NCBI GenBank assembly: GCA_016858145.1
Contig: JAEHOE010000104.1
Span: forward strand, 372,001-436,000
Source: Edaphochlamys debaryana
Lineage: Eukaryota; Chlorophyta; Chlorophyceae; Chlamydomonadales
DNA length: 64,000 bases
Direction: 5' to 3'
The notes under the pieces are model-generated. The model saw only the letters and a program-made list of their open reading frames with translations. It ran no database searches and was not told the origin of the DNA. The translations under genes and the position numbers were made by a program. Shown piece by piece: positions 10,801-20,303 of this stretch. How positions within the stretch are numbered: the first letter of the stretch is position 1; every line of letters begins with the position of its first letter.

Positions 10801-12296
10801 CGCGGTGATCCTGAGTGGTCCTCTCCCCGACCTCAACCCTGCCCCACCCCTCCCCCCGGCCCTCTCAGATCCCGCTCTACATCACCGAGACCGGCATTGC
10901 CGACGGCGTCGATGACCGCCGCGGGCCCCTCATCGCCGCGTATTGGGAGCAGGTGGGAGTTGGCTAGGAGTGGCGGACGGGGTCAGGGCAAGTCTGTTGG
11001 CCACACGCGGGCAGAGGCCACACAATCACTGCATGCTATAGCGCAGGACGGTTTGAGCGCAAGGGTTGTAAGCCCGACGCTGGTAGGGTTAGGCAGGCTT
11101 CTCAAATGCCCGTCCCGACACCCCCCACTACTTTGCCCGTGCTTCACCGTGCCTCGCGGCCTGACCTCCTCCGCTCCCGCTGGCTCTTGAACACCCCCAC
11201 GCCCCACGCCCCACGCCCCACCCACCACCGCCCGCAGCTGGCCCGTGCTGTTGCGGACGGCCACGACGTGCGCGGCTTCTACTACTGGACCCTGTGCGAT
11301 AACTTCGAGTGGCACCTGGGCTGGAACATGAAGTGAGTGACAGGCCCTCCGGGCATGTGTCCTGATCAAGCCCCGAACTTGGAGGCCGGAACGACGTGTC
11401 CCAGGTAGCTGCACTTGCAATAGCGGAGGACGACGGAAGCATGACTTAGGCCCTCATTCATGTGCAAACGTGCCCGCACTTGCATCCCGCGCCTCACGCC
11501 ACGCAGGTTTGGGCTGTTCGAGTGGACCGAGGCGCCCCCCAACCCCAAGCCGCACCCCGTCGCCGCCGCGCAAGAGGCCCGCGCCGCCGCCGCCCGCGCC
11601 GCCGCCAAGAACGCCGCCCTGGACGGCTTCGGCGGCGGCGGCGGCGGCGGCGGCGGCGCGGTGTGCACTCTGTCGGCGCCGCCGCCGTCAGTGCCGGCGC
11701 TGGCCCTGGCGGGAGCGGCAGCGGGCGGCGGCGGCGCGCCGGTGCTTCAGATCCACGCCGGCGCCTCCGTCGCCGCCACGGCGACTGCGACCATCATCAG
11801 CGTCTCGCCGCCAGGGACGCCGTACTGGCGGCGGCCGACCGCCTCCGCCACGCCCTTCGCCGCCGACGGCGCCGCCGCCAAGGCGGCTGAGGCGGCAGTG
11901 GCGGAGGCGGAGGCAGGCGCGGAGCGCTTCCCTGGCCGGCGGCTCCGCCAGGGCTCCCTGGAGCTGGTCCGCCGCTTCGCCGCCACCCCCGACGACCTGG
12001 CGGCGGCGCGGCAGGCCCTGGCGTCAACGCAGTGGCCGGCGGTGCCGCTGCCGGACGAGCTGCGGCGCCCGACGGCTGCTGCGCGTGCTGCGGCCGGTGG
12101 TCCGGCGTGGCGTTCTGTGCGTGGCGTGCTGCGCCTCGCGCTGGCGGTGCTGGCGATGCCGGCGGCCGTGGCGGGCGCGGCGTGGCGCGCGGCGGCCAAG
12201 GGCGCGGCGAGCCGGCAGGCGCTGCGGGCGGGGTCCGAGGAGGAGAAGGCCGCGCTGTGCGGCGGCGGCGGCGGCTCGAGGGTCCGGTCCACGTGA
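7852..12296 (+). CDS. Family GH1 beta-glycosidase with long C-terminal extension
   Basis: Eleven exons: 7852-8063, 8369-8461, 8674-8779, 9048-9091, 9235-9335, 9563-9739, 10030-10201, 10450-10594, 10869-10952, 11238-11332, 11507-12296; 672 residues. GH1 hallmarks appear in order: FRVSLEWSRV, VTLHHFVHPEWFQ, the acid/base motif ATFNEP with E178, LGINYYTNVVLDW, and the nucleophile motif LYITETG with E357, then GFYYWTLCDNFEWHLGW and FGLFEWT. This is a retaining beta-glucosidase-type hydrolase; the sugar and aglycone are not predictable here. After the catalytic domain (about residue 420) come about 250 residues rich in Ala, Gly and Arg, containing a hydrophobic stretch of about 20 residues (LRLALAVLAMPAAVAGAAW) that could be a membrane segment. 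No signal peptide is evident at the N-terminus. The GG|GTGAGC and GAG|GTGGGG donors and all acceptors are canonical. Confidence 0.88.
8490..8528 (+). repeat. (GGGGGC)n run, G-quadruplex candidate, in GH1 intron 2
   Basis: About six consecutive GGGGGC units lie just after the donor of intron 2 on the coding strand. The pre-mRNA would carry many runs of four or more G, which favour quadruplex formation close to the 5' splice site. Confidence 0.7.
8799..8990 (+). repeat. Tandem repeat inside GH1 intron 3
   Basis: A unit of roughly 100 bases containing GGAGCAAGGGGGGACACAAG, then GCGCAAG, GCAGAA and GCGGGAGGAC occurs twice in direct orientation. It is purely intronic and purine-rich. Confidence 0.65.
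9736..9776 (+). repeat. Tandemly duplicated donor site after GH1 exon 6
   Basis: The block GGGTGAGCCGGGGGCGGG straddling the exon 6 donor is repeated immediately downstream, giving two identical GTGAGC donors about 18 bases apart. Use of the second donor would add six codons in frame. Confidence 0.75.
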
Positions 12297-12521
12297 CTGC
12301 ATGGCGGGCAGGAGGCGGCCTGGGGCGCGGCTAGCGAGGAGCTGGCGTGGAAGAAGAAAGGCGGGGGCGTGCAGGGCGGAGGAGGAGGTGGCCATCAGGG
12401 CAAGAGCGTGAAGAGGGTGCCGGGGCGGCTGCCCGCCAAGATCCAGGGGTCAGTCGCAGCGCTGGCCGGAGGTGCTCTCAGGCCGGTGCGTTGAGGAATG
12501 GTTCAGTGCCGTACGGAGGAG

Positions 12522-12526
12522 TGTAA
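12522..12526 (+). terminator. Poly(A) signal TGTAA for GH1 gene
   Basis: TGTAA, the usual poly(A) signal of chlamydomonad algae, lies 226 bases after the GH1 stop codon. Confidence 0.55.
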
Positions 12527-12797
12527 ACATACAGGAAGGTGCGGTGCGCAGGATGTATCTCGGCAGGATGCGGGAGGTGGACTGTTGGAGGTGCGTGGAG
12601 GATGCGTGCAGGATGCGTGGAGTGGACTGTTGCGGGCTTTTGAGTGCCTGAAGTGTGTTGTGTGAAGTGGGAGTGCAGCGGTCGACATTGAGTGAGGGGA
12701 AGTGTGGTAGGCCTCATTTGCAGCGTGCTGAAGTGCGTTTGTGTAGATGCATGTGCTCCGGCGCAGATTGGCGTTGTAGCACACCTCAATTCGTATG

Positions 12798-12802
12798 TTA
12801 CA
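12798..12802 (-). terminator. Possible poly(A) signal TGTAA for PhyH-family gene
   Basis: TGTAA on the minus strand, about 700 bases after the stop codon at 13504. The stop codon context itself (CTGTAAGG) also spells TGTAA, so the real 3' end is uncertain. Confidence 0.3.
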
Positions 12803-13503
12803 CAAACACGTTGCCGCCCGGGGACATGCCCCGAGGCCGGCAATAGCTTTAGGATTGCGGCTTTCATCAGTACCAGATTGTCCTTCTTCGAGAATTGCCG
12901 TCTGGGCGGGAACCGAGGGGTTATAACACCCTCCCCGCCAGGCAAGAATAACCTGGTCTTTGGCGCCGATGGCGCTGAGACAAGATCATGATCGGATGCG
13001 CTTAGCTTTAGGCCCAACACTGCCGCAAAACACACGACGGGTTATGTACCTACGTAGTCTGGTGGTCCGAGTGTAAAAGATACCGTCAGTGTGGATAAAA
13101 GAACGAGTCTACCAACCAAGCTGTCGTCCCAACGGTCAACATCAAATGGCACCGCGTCATCGTCACCGCCTGCCATGTTCCCTCACCACCAATCCTCTCT
13201 CCAAAACTTGGCGCCCTCTGGGCACGGGACTAGCCCTACGACCTCCCCACAAACGGCAGGGACACTTCGCTATGCCCCAAACCAGCTCACGAAGTACCTA
13301 CACACTACCTGCCCACCCCCAAAACGAGCACTCTCCTACTCCTCTGCAAACCTACGTTCTGTCTTCTCGCCACTGCCTCCCGAGCTTAACGAGACTCATC
13401 ACCGCCGAGCCTGCTGCTGTTCTAACTCCTACCCTCTCCCTCCTCACGGCACCCGACCCGCCCACCAGGCCAATCCTTCTGTTCAGTCCAACCCTCTCCC
13501 TCC

Positions 13504-15204
13504 TTACAGCGGGAAGTTGGTGGCCTCGCTCGCCTCCTGCGGCCACACCACGGGCAGCAGGCGGTGCTTGGCGACGGCACCGGGCTTGAGCGCCTTGGCG
13601 CCGCGGCCCGCCAGGCCGTCGGCCGAGAGCCAGGGCGCGTAGCTCTCCGCGTCCTCGTCGTGCAGGAGCTCCGGGCGCACCGAGGGGTCCGAGTCGCGCG
13701 CCAGCAGGCGGGACCCATCGGCGAAGAAACACACCCTGCGAGGGTAAGGGTGAGGCAGGGAGCACAGGAGGGGCGTTCAGGCAAGGGTCATGGAGGGGCC
13801 TTGGGTGGCGGCGAGAGGGATGCAGACAGGCGTGTTGAGCTTGCGCGAGGGTTGTCGACAGGAGCCCAGCAAGCTTCACCCCAGTACTCACGAGAGCGCC
13901 AGGCGCGGCGGGGTGCCCATTGGCTGCGGTGCGGCGCAGTGCAGGGTCCAGCCGTGGTGCCAGGACACGTCGCCGCACTCCATCGGGCCCTGGTCCTTGA
14001 GCGGGTAGCCGCGGTCAGACAGGTCACGGCCCTCCATGCTGTGCCCTGTGGGGGGCGAACAGCATGGACGGTCAAGGGCACGGGTCAAGACAAGGCCGAG
14101 GATGGACGATGCGTCTAGATCCTATGGCAACAAGCAAAGATACCCAAGTGTTGACGTAGCATCGTGACACGACGTGAAGACTCACAGAAGGGGAGGGCGA
14201 AGTCGCGGTGGCTACCCGCCGCGAAGATGAGGCCCGAGTCCGCCGGGGCACCGTTTGAGCCGGCGCGTGCGCCACGGACGGGGCGCAGGGGGATCCAGGC
14301 CGTGACGAACTGGTTGGTGTCGAAGGGGGCCATGCGCAGGTCGCTGCGGAGGGCAAGCGGGCAGGAGGGAAGGGGAAGGGGAGTCAACGAGCTGACTGCT
14401 ATTGCCTTGCCCGGGACGACATTGCACAGAATCACAGGATCACACAGTAGGGTGACAGCACCTGACCCGCACCACTGTAGATCCCACAGGCTGCCCCGCC
14501 CCACCTGTGCCAGTTGGTCTGGCTGAAGCCTGGCTCCTTCATGAACAGCGCGTCCTGGGCATCACGGGGGAACAGTGCGCACGCAAGTGCATGTCAGGAA
14601 CAAGCTTGAACCAGACCATGCTCACTGACCCAGATCAATCAACAGAGCCCGCCCACACTGAGCGCGGACTGCTGCCGCCCCGTAGACTAAACCACGCTCA
14701 CCTGGTACACGCGGACCTTCTTGCAGTTGAGCAGCTGCGCCGCCACGGCCGCCAGCTCGGCCCCCAGGGCCACCTGGGCCACGGTGCGGCTGCTGCGGTG
14801 CAGGTTGAAGAACTGCAGGAATCCCAGCTCGTCCGTCGCGAGCTCGTCCAGAACCTCACGGGCCTGAGGGAGGAGCGAAGTGGGGGCAACACAGGTCAGG
14901 CAGGCAGGGCTGGCTTGGCGACATCGGGAATGGAGCAAACGCCCGGGACAGGACATAGTGGTCACGGGCCTTCGGGGTCCTAGAGGTTGGCAGCGTACTT
15001 ACGGCCTTGAACCTGACCCACCTCGGCCTCGTCGTGGATCGAGTTGGGGTCGATGTTGGGGCAGAGCACGCGAATGCGGTGGCGCAGGGACTCGAGCTTG
15101 CGCCCGGCCACCTCGCCCTCGCAGGCGTGGCGCAGGGAGTCGATGGTGCCGCCCGAGAGCAGGCTGCGGGTCACCACGAAGCCGTCGCGCTCGAAGCGGA
15201 GCAT
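13504..15204 (-). CDS. Phytanoyl-CoA dioxygenase (PhyH) family protein
   Basis: Six exons from the chosen Met: 15022-15204 (acceptor at 15207, ATG is its second codon), 14702-14863, 14505-14554, 14186-14343, 13892-14045, 13504-13735; 312 residues. Family features: N-terminal RFERDGFVVTRSLLSGGTID, the iron-binding HSD (H131, D133) in TNWHSDLRM, a GDVSWHHGWTLHCAAPQ strand carrying the distal His (probably H220), and TAWIPLRP. Members are non-haem Fe(II)/2-oxoglutarate oxygenases; the substrate cannot be predicted. The exon 15022-15207 is joined in phase 0 to an open segment upstream ending at a GTAAGC donor near 15380, which lacks an in-frame ATG, so an additional 5' exon is possible and the true start may lie further upstream. 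Confidence 0.8.
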
Positions 15205-16293
15205 TACCTGCACACGAGGCGAGAGGGGAGGGAGGTCGAAGTCAAGGCGGTTGGCAGGTTGCGCTGACTAAGCGGGCGGGCAGGACAGACCGCGGGGCGC
15301 AGCTTCGGGTGGGTCAGTGGGAGACCCACTTGCAGCCATTGGGCAGGGAGTCCCGCAGAAGAGTCGTGCGAGGCGCTTACCGAGTCAGCAAGAGTGGTTG
15401 AGATGGTGGCGGGCTTGGAGGTAGCGGGGATTGATGAGTGGCGCGCGCGCGTCACAGTGCGGTTGAGAACTGTTGTGGAGAGGACAGGCAGGTCGGCATG
15501 ACCGATCAGCACCTGAGTTGCAGCGGGCAGACGGCACTGGTGCACCCGGAAAGCTGTCTAACCAGCAATGATCGATCACCTTCCCGAGAGCTAGCCGAAG
15601 CGGAGCGGGCGGGCGAGGTGCTCTTCAGGGCCGTAGAGGAGGAGCCAGGCCCGAGGTAAGCCTCGGTCCTGGGCGGGGGGGAAGGGGGTTTGCACACAGA
15701 CCAGGGTCAAAATGCGACCAACATCGAGGGTGCGTCAAGAGGGGTCCAGTGCATACGGGGGGTGGCAACGGGTGGCAGCAGGGTGCGTGCCCAGTGACGT
15801 TGACGAACATGTTGACTTCTCGACTTCTCACCAGCGGCAGTGCGAGGAGTTCCGCTTGGGAGCGGTGTTGCCGCGGCCATAGCTGGGAAGCAGCTCCTCA
15901 TCCATCCACCCATCCTGCTCCATGTAGCTGCGAACGAATGTGCGGTCGGAAGGGCGCGATTGATGGGCACGGGTGGTCGGGGGGTTAAGACCGTCGTGCC
16001 TCTGACATGCTAGAACCGAGCGCAGTTGCAGCAGAATGAATGTTGCCCTAAGAACGGACCTGCGGCTCGGCACCGGGGAAGAGCTGCGACCCTTGGCCGA
16101 TGCGGCGCGGATAGCTGCGTTGCGGCCGGGGCTCGAGATAGCCGCAGTGGATACGCAGCGAGAGCTAGGTCCCGCTGGCTGAGCTCGGGGATGCGCTGCC
16201 AGTCCAGTCCGGAGGGCTTGCAGAATCGTCATGGGTGGTGGTCACTAAGGTAGCGGGCGCAGGCCAAGGGTTGACGTGCAAGGCGGTGCTTAT

Positions 16294-16310
16294 ATATACT
16301 CAGAGTATAT
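16294..16310 (+). promoter_or_regulatory. Palindromic TATA-like element
   Basis: A perfect ATATACTC-N-GAGTATAT palindrome preceded by TATAT. The same palindrome is kept in the second copy (41336-41352) with only the central base changed (A to G). It could be a TATA box for the Alfin-like gene or a dimer-binding site; the distance to the ATG (over 700 bases here) makes a core promoter role uncertain. Confidence 0.35.
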
Positions 16311-16482
16311 GTAGGCCGGCTGAGGGCGAACTAGGGCTGTGCAAGAGGCGCAGCGGCGACGCGTTGACTGAAGTACCCGGCGCTTGCGGACTGGCCCGCA
16401 CGGCACGGGGGTGTCGCTAGCAGGGGAACCTCTTACACCGAACAACTGCCACCCGCGACGACGAACTCAGGAGGATAAGCTG

Positions 16483-16983
16483 CTAGAGCTGTATCCATTG
16501 CGTTGGCCTTGCAGGTCAGGACGCCAACGAGGAGAGACCAAGGACATGCCGGCCATCCAAAGTCAGCCCTCGTCGGCATATGGCAAGCAACGAGCCACAT
16601 ATAGCACGATACAACCTTGGTGTGGAAGCAGAGGGAACGGTGACGGTCTCAGCGGGCCCACATTCAGGGATGCCCCGGGATTCCCCCTCCCAAACAAGAG
16701 ACAAGCGCAGGTCCTGAGCCTGCGATGCGCGGTCGCCGAAGGTTCTGTGAGAGTCGTGATGGCGTGTCGAAGTTCAGGGCCAGTGCTGGACTGCAAATGG
16801 AAACTCTTTCTGGGGCCTGCCTGTGGCTAGGCGGGGTCGAGGGGCTGGGCCGGGGCGGGGGCTGGGCGGGGGCGGGGGCGGAGACGGGCGGGGGCGGACA
16901 CGCATTGGCCAGACCTACAGAGCAATGGTCAGTCACGCTCTACATACTAGTCATAAAACACCAACATAGAACTGCTGTCTAGG
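16483..16983. mobile_element. 501-bp insertion candidate upstream of the Alfin-like gene
   Basis: Copy 2 of the duplicated block (41083-41855) reads directly from GCTG into ACTTTTG, whereas copy 1 has 501 extra bases here, beginning CTAGAGCTG and ending GTCTAGG. It has no coding capacity that I recognise and only weakly related ends. A deletion in copy 2 is the alternative. Confidence 0.4.
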
Positions 16984-17015
16984 ACTTTTGTTCGTTGGCC
17001 CGGGGCTCGCGCTGC

Positions 17016-18523
17016 ATGGCCATGGAGGCGGGCCAGTTCCCCAAGAGTGTCGAGGAAATCTATGAGGACTTTCAACGGAGAAGGAGTGGCCTGCTGCGGG
17101 CGCTGACCGATGGTCAGTCGGTGCGGGCAGCAGCTCTCGGCTCTGGCGCGCTTGGCCCCGGCGCTCACGCGACACCGCTTCCCTGGCGCAGACCTAGAGG
17201 AGCTGTACGCGCAAGCAGACCCAGAGCGCGACAACCTATGCCTGTATGGTGCGTGGGGGCTTTCCTTGCGGGTCAATCGCTGCGTTGACACCCGGAGACC
17301 CTGGCCGGGAAGGGCCAGTCAGCCAGCCGAACGAGCAATAGTGGCCAATTGAGACCTGAAGGCGCTTCGTTCGCCTGCGTCGTGGGCTCGCAGGCACGCG
17401 GGAGGGCGGATGGGCAGTGGAGCTCCCAGCGGAGGAGGTGGGTGACTGGGGCTGCCTAACATCGAGTGAGACGTCCTGCGGACCAGCTAGGACCGGCAAC
17501 GGGGCCCAAAGCCGCATAGGAGCCATGGCCGACCGCTCACCCGCGCATGGACGCAGGTGCCGCCCGAGCTCCCCGAGCCCTGCCTAGGCATCAACTTTGC
17601 GCGGGATGGGATGCAGAAGGTGCGTTGGGCCTCAAGATGCATTCTTCTGTCGCGGAATTTCGAGATGGCATGCGCCAGGCACTCGGTCCTGCGCTTCCGA
17701 CCTGTACATGCCTTGCCCGACTAACGCTACGTGCTCTCCACCCGCAGCGGGACTGGGTGGCGCTCGTGGCGGTCCACAGCGATAGCTGGTTGTTAGCGGT
17801 GGCATACTTCTACGGGGTCAAGCTGGACGCCGCGGGCAGGTGCGCAGGGCAATAGGTGGCATTCGATAGGGCTCATTTGGCGCTCCCGGCAGCGAGTGAC
17901 GCGACATGCGTGCCGCGACTGCAGGATGCGCCTCTTCAAGCTCATAAACACCATGCCAACGCTCTTTGAGAGCGTCAGCCAGCGGAACAAGTACAAGGCG
18001 ACTGGGCCGCCGGGCGCGGGTGCGGCTGCGGGGCCGGTCGTGAAGAAGAAGAAGTTCGAGGACCGGCCGACGGAAAGCAAGTACCCGTCGGGCCGGCTGC
18101 TTAAAGCGGAGGACATGACCCCCGCACTCAAAGGGCGGCACGCGGAGGTGCGTGTGTGGGAGCGGGGCGGGGCGAGGGCTCCGGGCGGCCGTCAGGGGCA
18201 AGCCGTGCCCTAGACGCTCCTTCCGGCCTTGTAACTCGCGACCTCTGGCCCCCTCCCGTAGCTCTTCTGGCCCGACAACCAGCTGTGGTACCTGGTGGAG
18301 ATCATCAACGTCAACGCAAAGACGAAACAAGCAAAGTGAGCAGACTGGGGAGCTTGGAAGCCCTCTAGGTCTCAAGGGGCTAGATATGCCTGCGGGAGCC
18401 CGGGTCCTAAGCCTCCCTTCTGCCGTGCCGCTCCTCCTCAGGATCGTGTACGCCAGCGGCGAGGAGGAGGACCTGGACCTGGCGGAGATCGTGCGGGAAG
18501 GGCACATGGCGCTGCTGGCGTAA
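17016..18523 (+). CDS. Alfin-like domain protein with C-terminal Tudor-like region, no PHD finger
   Basis: Eight exons: 17016-17112, 17192-17248, 17394-17437, 17557-17619, 17748-17839, 17925-18147, 18262-18335, 18442-18523; 243 residues. Residues 10-130 match the plant Alfin N-terminal domain nearly motif by motif: [20 protein letters not shown], then [57 protein letters not shown], and [16 protein letters not shown]. Plant Alfin-like proteins end in a C4HC3 PHD finger that reads H3K4me3, but this protein has only two cysteines and none in its C-terminal half. Instead, from residue 193 it has [14 protein letters not shown] and [20 protein letters not shown], an aromatic, acidic, beta-rich unit resembling Tudor-type domains. 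A nuclear chromatin role is inferred. An in-frame TAG upstream supports starting at 17016 or the ATG at 17022. Confidence 0.85.
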
Positions 18524-19570
18524 CAACAGCGCGGGGGAGGGTGGGGGTTGGGCGGGAGCACTGGGCGAGGAGCAGGCTAGGTGCCCGGGAGGGGCTGGTA
18601 GGGGGATTGGCATGTGGGAAGCGTGAGGCCGCGGGTGGGCCGCGTGTGGATCTAGATGAACACTGGGCGAAATAGGGGGCCATAGCAATGTGTGCCGCGT
18701 GTCGAGAGGGTTCCTCTCTAGGTGGGCGACCAAACAGTGGCACAGCCACGCTGACCCTTTACGTGTCGAGGAGTGCGTGTTCCCGCGCCGTTTCTGTACG
18801 TGTCTTGTACGTTGGACCCTGACAACTGCATCTGGCGTCACGGGCTTTGTACTGTGCTGTGCCCGTGACTAGAGCTTGGAGATGGGGGATTGGCATATTT
18901 GCACGGGCCTGTGTGGGCTACGGGCACGATGCTTGGCTGGCTGCATCCTGTGAGTGATGCACAGAGGTGGGCGGCTAGTTGCGACTGCAGAGGCTTGCCG
19001 CTGGGACACACGTTGTGGCGTGGCCCACGGTGGCAGGAGATGGCTTTGGAGCTTTCGGTGGGGGAATGGGTCGGTTGTGGTGGGGCCGCATACGGCCAGG
19101 CCGAGACAGAGCCCAAGCTTGCCCAAGGGTCAACGCAGGCTGCAGCTGTCCGGCTTTGGCCCCCCATGCAGCAACGTGCCTAGTCGAGCGACAGCCAAGA
19201 GCAACACCCACGAGGGGCCACGACCCCAGGAGTGGCACTGTGGCAGGGTGCGGTTGTGCCCGCCGCTGACTGGGTCCACATCCTCCTACAGCAGTCTCCC
19301 ATGTCCCCTCCCGCTTTCCATGCCCCGTCCCGCTGCGCAGGATCGTGTGGAGATCGTGCGGGAAGGGCGCATGGAGGGTATGGAGGGGGTGCCCTTCCCT
19401 GCGTTCTCTGCGCCACTGCCACCCCGCAACACGCTGACACCCTCACACAGCCGTAGGCCCCCGGTTCCCGACGAAACAGCTGGTGCAGGCGGGGGCAGCA
19501 GGGGAAGGTCGCATGCCGCTGCTGCTCGCTGCTGCCGTGCTGCGGTACGTTGACAACAGCCCGGGCGAGG
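18437..19570 (+). repeat. Partial copy of the last Alfin-like exon downstream
   Basis: The acceptor and parts of exon 18442-18523 recur at 19336-19380: the GGATCGTGT start, then, after a deletion of the middle, GAGATCGTGCGGGAAGGGC. Weaker similarity continues to about 19570, where GACAACAGC followed by GGG-rich sequence echoes the 3' UTR at 18521-18545. The copy is not part of a recognisable gene. Confidence 0.6.
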
Positions 19571-20303
19571 GCGGCAAGGGGAGGGGCTTCGTCTGCGCTG
19601 TTCCGGCTGGATGCCTCCCCCCGCCCTAGCCGCACCCTGATGAGTGTCCTGTACTGTCAGGGAGTCAGGCAGACATGGGGCTCTGAAGAGGAACAGCGGT
19701 CTGTGCGGCAGCGGGCAGGAGAGGTGAGGCCGGACTGCAGGAGTGCTACCCGTACAGCAAGCTGCGTGGCAGGGCAGGGTCTGATGAACACCGCGGAGGG
19801 CTACCGGACCTGGCGGAGGGCAACTCTGGCATCCATCGCCTAGGGCTTGCTTGAGCTGTTTCCTGCACTTCAGCGGCGAGGAGAGGAGCTGCAAGGAGGG
19901 CCGCATCGACAGACAAGAGCAGGGAACGTCACTTCGCCGACCCGGGATGGCTGGCCCGGAGTCTGTGGACGTGCACACGGTCAGCCACGCAGGAAGCGCT
20001 TCATGTGTGTACGGGGAACTAGGCTGGGCAGATCACACGTCGGGTGCGGTCGACGCTGACCGGAGGGACTGCGAGGGACTGCGTGGAGGGAAAGGGAGAT
20101 GGAGCGGGATGGAGGGGCGGCGGGGCCTGTACTCACAACTCGGCAGACATTGTTACGGGCACTACCTGCTCTTTTCTCGACTCCACTGTGCACACTTCAG
20201 TACACTCGCGGGACTGCAGCTGTCACACGTCCGCGCCGGCCGCCGAGAAACTTTCCCACACAAATGTTGACCGCTGCGCCTTTCTAGACAGCCTGCGCAC
20301 GTC
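18524..20303. other. Intergenic region between Alfin-like and ASNSD1-type genes
   Basis: Both flanking genes are on the plus strand, so this should hold a 3' UTR and a promoter. Apart from the partial exon copy near 19.34-19.57 kb I see no gene. No convincing TGTAA follows the Alfin-like stop. Confidence 0.5.

Larger units (their letters stand above)
12297..13503. other. Convergent 3' intergenic region
   Basis: It lies between the stop codons of the GH1 gene (+) and the PhyH-family gene (-), so it holds both 3' UTRs. It contains poly(A)-signal candidates on both strands and a pyrimidine-rich stretch at 13350-13500 with a repeated CCCTCTCCCTCCT motif. No gene seen. Confidence 0.5.
15205..17015. 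other. Divergent intergenic region with a duplicated block
   Basis: It contains the promoters of the PhyH-family gene (-) and the Alfin-like gene (+). From 16039 onward it is part of a repeat shared with 41083-41855. A 48-codon plus-strand ORF starts at 16038, but it has no recognisable family. The segment 16483-16983 is absent from the other copy. Bases 16850-16897 are a G-rich (GGGGGC)-like run. Confidence 0.55.
16039..17315 (+). repeat. Copy 1 of dispersed duplication (Alfin-like gene 5' region)
   Basis: This block matches 41083-41855 in the same orientation. Aligning by eye, the non-coding part 16039-16482 differs at roughly 4 percent of positions, and exon 1 of the Alfin-like gene is identical. 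Copy 1 has an extra 501 bases at 16483-16983. The match stops at 17315, inside intron 2 of the Alfin-like gene. Confidence 0.85.

Noticed and set aside
11470..12411. 313-codon alternative frame in the last GH1 exon
   Set aside because: It is an Arg/Ala/Pro shadow; the GH1 frame is fixed by FGLFEWT and the splice phase.
15385..15697. Upstream open segments as a 5' exon of the PhyH-family gene
   Set aside because: A GTAAGC donor would join in phase, but the frame has no ATG and no recognisable sequence, so it was left out of the coding model and noted only as a possibility.
16038..16184. 48-codon ORF conserved in both copies of the duplicated block
   Set aside because: It is short, its partner copy has lost the start, and no family is recognisable; both strands are open here, so coding status cannot be claimed.
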